Of a stretch of 25,826 bases of DNA, positions 20,850-25,826 are shown piece by piece. Position 1 is the stretch's first letter, and each line of letters begins with the position of its first letter. A model generated the notes under the pieces. It was not told where the DNA came from and searched no databases. It saw nothing but the letters and a program-made list of their open reading frames with translations. The DNA is from JAHECW01 sp964641415 (GTDB taxonomy: Bacteria; Acidobacteriota; Thermoanaerobaculia; Thermoanaerobaculales; Sulfomarinibacteraceae), in NCBI GenBank assembly GCA_964641415.1, contig CAZXMW010000046.1, forward strand, positions 1-25,826, written 5' to 3'. The translations under genes and the position numbers were made by a program.

Positions 20850-21512
20850 ATGTCCGCATTGGTCAAAGCCGGTCCGTTCAGCGCCCGCGACGGCGAGGGG
20901 CGGACGCTGTTCGAAGGGGTCTCCGTCGAGCTCGACGGGGGCGAGCTTGTCGTTCTCCAGGGACCATCGGGCAGCGGCAAGAGCACGCTGCTTCGCCGGC
21001 TGGTCGGGCTCGAGCCCGTCGACGGCGCGACCTTCGAGCTCGACGGCGAGCGCTACGCGGCCGGCCGCATGCCCGAGTGGCGCTCGCTGGTGACCCTGGT
21101 GGCGCAGGATGCGCCGATGATCGCCGGGACTGTGGGCGAGAACCTCCGCTTTCCGTTCCAGCAGCGCTGCGGCGACGGCCGGGGGCTCGACGACGTTCGG
21201 CTCTCGATGCTTCTCGAGCGCACCAGGCTCGACGGCATTTCGGACGGGCGCGATGCGACGACGCTGTCGGGCGGCGAGCGCCACCGACTGGCGCTGGTGC
21301 GCGGCCTGCTCTGGGACCCGCCGGTGCTGATCACCGACGAGCCTCTGTCCGGGCTCGACGACGAGGTGGCGGAGGCCTGCTTCGCACTGCTCGTCGAGGC
21401 CGCGCACCGACCGGGGCACGCGGTGCTCTGCGTCGTCCATGACCGCGAGCTCGAGCGCCGGGCCGATCGCCACCTGGGGCTGTCGAGCCGGAGCGATCGG
21501 GAGGGTGCGTGA
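20850..21512 (+). CDS. fetA: ABC transporter ATP-binding protein, FetA/YbbL type
   Basis: A 220-aa ATPase subunit. Walker A is GPSGSGKST (38-46), the Q-loop is LVAQDAPM (~82-89), the ABC signature LSGGERHRLALVRGL (~139-153) and Walker B VLITDEPLSGLDDE (~158-171), with the H-loop His in VVHD. The short length and the partner encoded next (UPF0014) match the FetAB (YbbLM) system, reported in E. coli as an iron exporter that helps resist oxidative stress. Its stop overlaps the permease GTG by 4 bases. Confidence 0.88.
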   Translation: MSALVKAGPFSARDGEGRTLFEGVSVELDGGELVVLQGPSGSGKSTLLRRLVGLEPVDGATFELDGERYAAGRMPEWRSLVTLVAQDAPMIAGTVGENLRFPFQQRCGDGRGLDDVRLSMLLERTRLDGISDGRDATTLSGGERHRLALVRGLLWDPPVLITDEPLSGLDDEVAEACFALLVEAAHRPGHAVLCVVHDRELERRADRHLGLSSRSDREGA

Positions 21513-22309
21513 GCGAGCTCATCAGCCTCGGTCCCGTCGAGCTCGGAATCGCGACCTTGCTGGTGGTCGCCGCGGGTGCGATCTCGCTGGCGCTTCGCCT
21601 CGGCATCGAGCGGCGACTGGCGGTCGCTGCGGTCAGAACCGTCGTCCAGCTCGGGCTGCTCGGGTTGATTCTGGAGAAGATATTCGCCCTCCGGCAGCCG
21701 ATTCTCGTCATCGGGCTGTTGGTGTTGATGACGGTTTTCGCCGCGCGCGAGGCGGCGGCTCGGAGCTCGAAGCGCTACCGGGGCATCATGCTCGATGCCT
21801 GGCTTGCCATGACGGTTTCGGGCTTCGCCGTGGGCGGCGTGGTCACCCAGGCCGTTGTCGGGGTCGAACCGTGGTTCGAGCCCCAGTACGTCATTCCGCT
21901 CGTCGGGATGATCCTGGGTAACTCGCTGACCGGAATCGCCCTCGGTCTCGATCGATTCCTCGAACACCTGTCGGCCCGGCATGCCGAGATCGAGCTCCGG
22001 ATCGCCTACGGAGCGATCCGCCGCGAGGCGCTTGCCGCGCCGCTGCGCGACGCGGTCCGCACCGGGATGGTCCCGATCGTCAACGCCATGGCCGCGGCGG
22101 GGATCGTGTCGCTGCCCGGCATGATGACCGGCCAGATCCTTGCCGGTTCGCCGCCGCTGCAGGCGGTCGCCTACCAGATCGTCGTCATGTTCATGATCGC
22201 GGCGGCAGTGGCCGGCGGCGCCATGCTCGTCGTGCTGCTCGCCGGCCGTCACTTCATGGCCGCGGACGCCACCCTTCGTCTCGACCGCCTCAGAAGTTCT
22301 GAGTTTTGA
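21509..22309 (+). CDS. fetB: ABC transporter permease, FetB/YbbM (UPF0014) type
   Basis: A 266-aa inner-membrane permease with about seven helices. Family features include VRTVVQLGLLGLILEKIF (~32-49), the central GMILGNSLTGIALGLDRF (~131-148), and TGMVPIVNAMAAAGIVSLPGMMTGQILAGSPPLQAVAYQ (residues ~187-225), the most conserved part of UPF0014. The GTG start overlaps fetA (GTGA). The last codons (SSEF and the TGA stop) lie inside the palindromic element at 22292-22399, so the repeat has replaced the native end of the gene. Confidence 0.9.
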   Translation: MSELISLGPVELGIATLLVVAAGAISLALRLGIERRLAVAAVRTVVQLGLLGLILEKIFALRQPILVIGLLVLMTVFAAREAAARSSKRYRGIMLDAWLAMTVSGFAVGGVVTQAVVGVEPWFEPQYVIPLVGMILGNSLTGIALGLDRFLEHLSARHAEIELRIAYGAIRREALAAPLRDAVRTGMVPIVNAMAAAGIVSLPGMMTGQILAGSPPLQAVAYQIVVMFMIAAAVAGGAMLVVLLAGRHFMAADATLRLDRLRSSEF

Positions 22310-22399
22310 GTTCTTCGTTTCTGGTTTCCATCGCAAGGTGATTCCATGGCGCCGCAAGCCATGTGCGATGAAACTAAGAACTCAAAACTAAGAACTTCT
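22292..22399. repeat. Palindromic dispersed element, copy A
   Basis: Arms 22292-22315 and 22376-22399 are 24 bases each and pair at 23 of 24 positions. Inside, 22324-22375 holds a nested imperfect hairpin (GTTTCcATCGCA with TGCGATGAAAC; CATGGC with GCCATG). Core bases match copy B at 47 of 52 positions. It sits between convergent genes and contains both their stop codons: TGA of fetB (22307-22309) and TAG of the 22388 gene (22388-22390). It encodes nothing; a MITE/REP-like element or a mobile bidirectional terminator are the likely readings. Confidence 0.9.
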
Positions 22400-23866
22400 T
22401 TCGTGCACGTCATCGCGCTGTTCCTGATCGACGAGCTCCCGAGCTTCGGGCTCCCACGGCATCGGCGGTCGTTGCTCCTCTTCGCCGGGAAGGGACCACT
22501 TCTTGACCCGGACGACGTCCATCATGTGCTCGAGCACCTGAAGGGTGATCTCCTTGACCACCGTCTCGATGTGCTCGACGCCCGGTCCGTAGAATACATC
22601 GTCGAGCACGGCGCCCGCGGTCTCTTGGAGCGCCGCCTCGCCCGCGTCGGAGTCGAGGGTCTGCGCCACGGTCTCGAGGGTGGCGTCCAGAACGACGTCG
22701 CCGACCGCCCTCATTATCGGTTTGAGCACGACGTCGGGCATGGGGACAGCTCGCAGCGCCCCCGGCGACTCGACGGCGTTTTCCAGGTTGAGACGCGCCA
22801 GCGATCGCAGCCGGTCCATGATCTCGGGGTCGGTCAGGGTCTGACGGATCTGGTCAGCCAGCATCCGGGCGATCTCCCCGTGTCGGGGCTCGATCACCGA
22901 TCGCGCGATCCGGGCGTGGGTGCCGTTTCTGATCTCTTCGTGAAACTCCGACAGGATCCGCAGTGCGACGCGGTCTGAGACCTCCTCGGTGATGATGTTG
23001 GAAAAGTAGAGCACGGTCTTGGTGAAGATGTCCCTGCCGACGCTCGACAGCTCGCTGCGCTGCAGCCGCATGTACATGGACACCGCCCGCAGCAGCCGGA
23101 ACGGGCGGAACACCGCGACCGGAATCAGCCCGAGCACGTCGTACCAGTTGAAGATCGGGAAGAAGAACCAGCGGGCGTAGGTCCCGCGTCTGAGGGCGAA
23201 GATCCAGCGGACGCTGAACTCGATCCAGAACAGGATGAGGAAGGGCAGGTCGAGCACCCAGAAGCGGTCGATCAGGCGGCCGTCGATGTCGTAGCCGCGG
23301 AAGTAATTGAGCTCGAGAGCCTCGATCACGCGCGGGTCCAGATTCTGCAGCCGGTCGAGCAGCCGATCGGGTTCGTCGGACCAGAAGGCCTCGGAGGCCC
23401 GGCGGAGAATCTCCGGATCGGACAGGGCGTCTCCGGTTCGGTCGATACTCCCGGCCAGACGGTCCTTGAAGATCTCGAGGACGCGGCCCTGGCCCGATCG
23501 CTCGAAGGGGTTCTCCCGGAGCAGGCGCATGGTCAGCTCGCGCAACCGCTCGACGTGCTCGGGGATCGCGGTCGACCGGAGGTCGCGGGCGAGCTCGGCC
23601 TCGGTGACCGTGATCTGCTCCAGGAAGGCCTCGGTGAGCGGATGCGGCTCGATTCCCTTGACCGGGTCGTAGACCCGCGTCACTACCGGCACGACCTTGT
23701 GGTAGAGCGGCCGCAACCAGAGGTAGCTGAGGTCGAAGAGGATCATCCACAGGTTGATCAGCGCGACCCACACCATGAAGATGTCCCAGACGAGGCGCAG
23801 CTTGGAACGCCGGCTCAGCTGGCCGATGGTGCCGTACAGATTCCGAACGGCCCGCGTCAGGGGCAT
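22388..23866 (-). CDS. Membrane protein with a voltage-sensor-like domain, no visible pore
   Basis: A 492-aa protein I cannot name with certainty. One membrane helix (~27-50) is followed by ~150 soluble residues (~51-200). Then come a helix with an S2-like acid and base (WIEFSVRW, E216/R220), an S3-like NWYD (N240, D243) leading to GLIPVAVF, and an S4-like arginine ladder RPFRLLR (R254, R257, R260). That is the layout of voltage-gated cation channel sensors, but no S5-S6 pore follows; the C-terminal ~220 residues are soluble and helical with a charged tail. GGAGGAA precedes Met23866. The stop TAG lies in the palindromic element. Similar proteins are labelled ion transporter in other bacteria. 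Confidence 0.7.
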   Translation of the reverse strand: MPLTRAVRNLYGTIGQLSRRSKLRLVWDIFMVWVALINLWMILFDLSYLWLRPLYHKVVPVVTRVYDPVKGIEPHPLTEAFLEQITVTEAELARDLRSTAIPEHVERLRELTMRLLRENPFERSGQGRVLEIFKDRLAGSIDRTGDALSDPEILRRASEAFWSDEPDRLLDRLQNLDPRVIEALELNYFRGYDIDGRLIDRFWVLDLPFLILFWIEFSVRWIFALRRGTYARWFFFPIFNWYDVLGLIPVAVFRPFRLLRAVSMYMRLQRSELSSVGRDIFTKTVLYFSNIITEEVSDRVALRILSEFHEEIRNGTHARIARSVIEPRHGEIARMLADQIRQTLTDPEIMDRLRSLARLNLENAVESPGALRAVPMPDVVLKPIMRAVGDVVLDATLETVAQTLDSDAGEAALQETAGAVLDDVFYGPGVEHIETVVKEITLQVLEHMMDVVRVKKWSLPGEEEQRPPMPWEPEARELVDQEQRDDVHERSS

Positions 23867-23897
23867 GGTTCCTCCGGTACGAATGGTCGGGCAGCTC

Positions 23898-23903
23898 ATT
23901 GTA
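23898..23903 (-). promoter_or_regulatory. -10 box TACAAT for the voltage-sensor-like gene
   Basis: On the minus strand TACAAT (complement of 23898-23903) lies about 30 bases before the ATG at 23866. It gives a leader of roughly 25 bases that contains GGAGGAA. Confidence 0.5.
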
Positions 23904-23935
23904 ACGGGCGTTCGTCATCCGGTCGCGAGCTGGTC

Positions 23936-23941
23936 TACAAT
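23936..23941 (+). promoter_or_regulatory. -10 box TACAAT for the aminotransferase gene
   Basis: TACAAT on the plus strand, 32 bases from the divergent TACAAT box, would give a leader of about 50 bases carrying AGGAGA before the ATG at 23998. Confidence 0.45.
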
Positions 23942-23997
23942 CGGCGTGCGTCCCGCCGGCGCAACCGGGCCGGTGCGTGCGCGGTCAGGAGATCGGG

Positions 23998-25218
23998 ATG
24001 CCGACACTGTCGCCCAAGTCCGCCAACCTTCAGCAGTCGCCGATTCGCAAGCTCGCGCCCCTGGCGCGCGCCGCGGAGGCCCGGGGGACCGGCGTCATCT
24101 ATCTCAACATCGGCCAGCCCGACATGCCGACCCCGCCCGAGATGATCGCCGAGCTTCACGGGCTGGCCCTGGATCGACTGGCCTACGCCCCGAGCGAGGG
24201 CCTGCCCGCCGCGCGCGAGGGGTGGAGCGCTTTCTTCGCGAGCTGGGGCATCGATTTCTCGCCGGACGAGATCCTGGTCACCGCCGGGGCCAGCGAGGCG
24301 GTCACCTTCGCGCTGTCGGTGGTTGCGAGTGGCGGCGGTGAGGTCCTGGTCTTCGAGCCGTGCTACACGAACTACCTGAGCTTCGCGGCCCAGGCCGACG
24401 TTTCCATGTCGCCGGTCACCTTGAAGGTCGAGGACGCCTATCACTTCGGCTCGGCGGATCGCCTCGAGCGCGCCGTCACCCCGCGGACCAAGGCGGTTTT
24501 GCTGTGCAACCCGTCCAACCCCACCGGCACCGTCTACACCGAGTCCGAGCTCGAGGCGGTCGCCCGGGTCGCGGCCGACCACGATCTTTTCGTCATCTGC
24601 GACGAGGTTTACCGCGAGTTCGTCTTCGACGGCGGTCAGGTCCGCTCGTTCACCCGGTTCTCCGATCTCGCCGATCGGATCATCGTTGTCGACAGCGTGT
24701 CCAAGCGGTTCAACGCGTGCGGCGTCAGGATCGGTTGTATGGCGACCAAGAATCGCGAGGTGCTCGACGTCAGCCTTCGGTTCTGTCAGGCGCGGCTCTC
24801 CGTCGCGACCGCCGAGCAGCTCATGGTGGTGCCGCTGCTCGAACATGGGCGCTCCTACTCCGAACGGCTGTGCTGCGAGTACCAGGACCGGCGCGACGCG
24901 GTCTACTCGGGGCTGGGACAAATCGACGGCATCGAGCCGCACCGCAGCGAGGGCTCCTTCTACACGATGACTCGACTGCCGATCACGAGCTGCGAGGACT
25001 TCGCCGCGTGGCTGTTGCGCGACTTCGCACTCGACGGCGAGACCGTGTGTCTGGCGCCGGGCGAGGGTTTCTACGTGACCCCCGGTCTGGGGATCGACGA
25101 GGTCCGGATCGCCTTCATGTACGACGCCGTGACGCTGCGCCGTGCGATGAGGATCCTCGGCGCCGCGGTCAGCGCCTATCCGGGCCGCCTCGCCGCCAGC
25201 ACCGCCATCAGTTCTTAG
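23998..25218 (+). CDS. PLP-dependent class I aminotransferase
   Basis: A 406-aa enzyme of the aspartate aminotransferase fold. It shows LNIGQPDMPTP (36-46), YAPSEGLPAAREGW (63-76) lining the cofactor, NPSNPTGTVY (171-180), CDEVYREF (201-208) and the Schiff-base Lys236 in SVSKRFNACG. The amino-donor specificity cannot be read; the substrate-binding Arg near the C-terminus appears to lie in DEVRIAFMYD. ATG 23998 is preferred over the GTG at 23977 because AGGAGA sits right before it. The last codons and the TAG stop belong to palindromic element B, as with fetB. Confidence 0.92.
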   Translation: MPTLSPKSANLQQSPIRKLAPLARAAEARGTGVIYLNIGQPDMPTPPEMIAELHGLALDRLAYAPSEGLPAAREGWSAFFASWGIDFSPDEILVTAGASEAVTFALSVVASGGGEVLVFEPCYTNYLSFAAQADVSMSPVTLKVEDAYHFGSADRLERAVTPRTKAVLLCNPSNPTGTVYTESELEAVARVAADHDLFVICDEVYREFVFDGGQVRSFTRFSDLADRIIVVDSVSKRFNACGVRIGCMATKNREVLDVSLRFCQARLSVATAEQLMVVPLLEHGRSYSERLCCEYQDRRDAVYSGLGQIDGIEPHRSEGSFYTMTRLPITSCEDFAAWLLRDFALDGETVCLAPGEGFYVTPGLGIDEVRIAFMYDAVTLRRAMRILGAAVSAYPGRLAASTAISS

Positions 25219-25288
25219 TTTTTAGTTTCCATCGCAACGTGATTCCATGGCGTGGCCAGCCATGTGCGACGAAACTCAAAACTACGAA
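25212..25288. repeat. Palindromic dispersed element, copy B
   Basis: Arms 25212-25229 and 25271-25288 pair at 16 of 18 positions. The 52-base core 25225-25276 matches copy A (22324-22375) at 47 positions, including both nested hairpin arms, while the outer arms are shorter than in copy A. It begins inside the last codons of the aminotransferase and supplies its TAG stop (25216-25218). It lies between that gene and queF. Confidence 0.88.
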
Positions 25289-25336
25289 ATCATTGAACTG
25301 CCTCCTCGACCCGTTCGATGGCGACACCCCGAGTGC

Positions 25337-25342
25337 TACCAT
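25337..25342 (+). promoter_or_regulatory. -10-like box TACCAT before queF
   Basis: TACCAT lies 32 bases before the queF ATG, with GGAGG in between (25364-25368). No preQ1 riboswitch-like structure is visible in the short leader. Confidence 0.35.
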
Positions 25343-25374
25343 GCCGATCCGGTCCGGTGTTTGCGGAGGTTGTC

Positions 25375-25773
25375 ATGGTCGAAGCAGAGGGTCGCAGCTT
25401 TCCTTTCGACGGAGTCGAGGCGATCACCGCCGATGTGCTCGAGACCTTCGCCTATGAGTACGCCGGCCGCGACGCGGTGGTCGAGATCTCGACCGACGAG
25501 TGGAGCTGCGTCTGTCCGTTCTCGGGCCTGCCCGATTTCGGCGCTCTCACGATCCGCTACCTGCCGTCTGAGGGCTGTATCGAGCTCAAATCGCTCAAGT
25601 ACTACCTGACGTCGTTCCGCAACGTCGGCATCTACCAGGAGCACGCCGCCAACCGCGTGCTCGACGATCTCGTCGCGTGCTGCGCGCCCGTGTGGATGGA
25701 GGTCGAGCTCGACTACCGGCTGCGCGGAGGGATTCACACCGTCGTCACGGTCGAGTACTCAGAGAATTCTTAG
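25375..25773 (+). CDS. queF: NADPH-dependent 7-cyano-7-deazaguanine reductase, type I
   Basis: Reduces the nitrile of preQ0 to the amine preQ1 in the queuosine tRNA-modification pathway. The 132-aa length is that of unimodular (type I, YkvM-like) QueF. The nucleophile Cys47 and general acid Asp54 lie in CPFSGLPDFG, and the family's ELKSLKYY motif (70-77) and SFRN (80-83) follow, with substrate Glu at about 89 in YQEH. The start has GGAGG. No other queuosine gene (queC, queD, queE, tgt) is in the window. The stop TAG lies in a TTCTTAGTTCTTAG sequence like the arms of the palindromic elements. Confidence 0.95.
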   Translation: MVEAEGRSFPFDGVEAITADVLETFAYEYAGRDAVVEISTDEWSCVCPFSGLPDFGALTIRYLPSEGCIELKSLKYYLTSFRNVGIYQEHAANRVLDDLVACCAPVWMEVELDYRLRGGIHTVVTVEYSENS

Positions 25774-25826
25774 TTCTTAGGTCCCCTTCGGGGATGGGTA
25801 AACCCCCTCGCCTTTAGGCGAAGCCT
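25767..25826. repeat. Arm-like sequence and hairpins after queF, cut by the window edge
   Basis: TTCTTAGTTCTTAG (25767-25780) resembles the outer arms of elements A and B and carries the queF stop. What follows differs: a TCCCC/GGGGA hairpin (25782-25786 with 25790-25794) and a TCGCC/GGCGA hairpin (25808-25812 with 25817-25821). It may be a hybrid or a second repeat family; the right end is not in the window. Confidence 0.5.

Noticed and set aside
20542..20859. A 105-codon minus-strand gene between dinB and fetA
   Set aside because: No ribosome binding site, no recognisable domain, and it would run antisense through the fetA start and its -10 box.
22292..22399. An insertion sequence remnant or tRNA-like fold at the palindromic element
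   Set aside because: There is no transposase frame and no cloverleaf; the element is only ~108 bases and is built of nested inverted repeats.
25289..25374. preQ1 riboswitch before queF
   Set aside because: The short leader shows no preQ1-I-type stem with the A-rich tail, nor a recognisable preQ1-II fold.

Overview
The window is GC-rich DNA from a Gram-negative bacterium with a two-membrane envelope. LptE, KdsC, an outer-membrane beta-barrel and two lipoproteins show the envelope type. The mix of a CarD-like regulator, a eukaryote/Bacteroidetes-type P5C dehydrogenase, a decaheme cytochrome/porin pair and TAnnnT promoters placed almost on the start codon would fit an Acidobacteriota-like (for example Thermoanaerobaculia-like) organism. 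That placement is inference; there is no rRNA or other marker here. I see no phage, transposase, CRISPR or tRNA gene. The window looks like chromosomal backbone with several small repeat families.

Layout. 1-133: a hexanucleotide repeat and the terminator of pruA. 134-3088: divergent pruA (minus) and a NifS/IscS-type cysteine desulfurase (plus), separated by a 37-bp perfect palindrome. 3089-3524: a three-copy ~116-bp tandem repeat built from smaller hexamers. 3525-5395: two small membrane proteins with zinc ribbons, then a CarD-like transcription factor. 5538-7492: a glutamate/aspartate-type symporter overlapping a secreted protein. 7541-10405: an anchored TPR protein, a small zinc-binding-type membrane protein, a class II aldolase and rarA. 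10474-13410: lptE, then the tightly overlapped operon kdsC-thyA-folA-M23 lipoprotein, ending in a strong hairpin.

13509-16603 (minus): a decaheme MtrA/PioA/DmsE-type cytochrome followed by an MtrB/PioB-type outer-membrane porin. Together they form a predicted transmembrane electron conduit. The porin frame is interrupted by one in-frame UGA, after which the same frame continues through a good barrel end. 17003-20306 (minus): small membrane proteins (DUF2752, YIP1, an unnamed one, DUF2085) and dinB.

20850-22309: FetAB-type ABC exporter. 22388-23866 (minus): a membrane protein with a voltage-sensor-like S2-S4 but no visible pore. 23998-25218: class I aminotransferase. 25375-25773: queF.

Two copies of a palindromic element (22292-22399 and 25212-25288), and a related-looking sequence at 25767, supply the stop codons of four neighbouring genes. 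Several genes have a TAnnnT-like -10 box 6-7 nt before the start codon and no Shine-Dalgarno, suggesting leaderless mRNAs. The best candidates for something undescribed are the UGA-interrupted porin with its own CxxCH motif, the stop-codon-donating palindromic repeats and the voltage-sensor-like protein.
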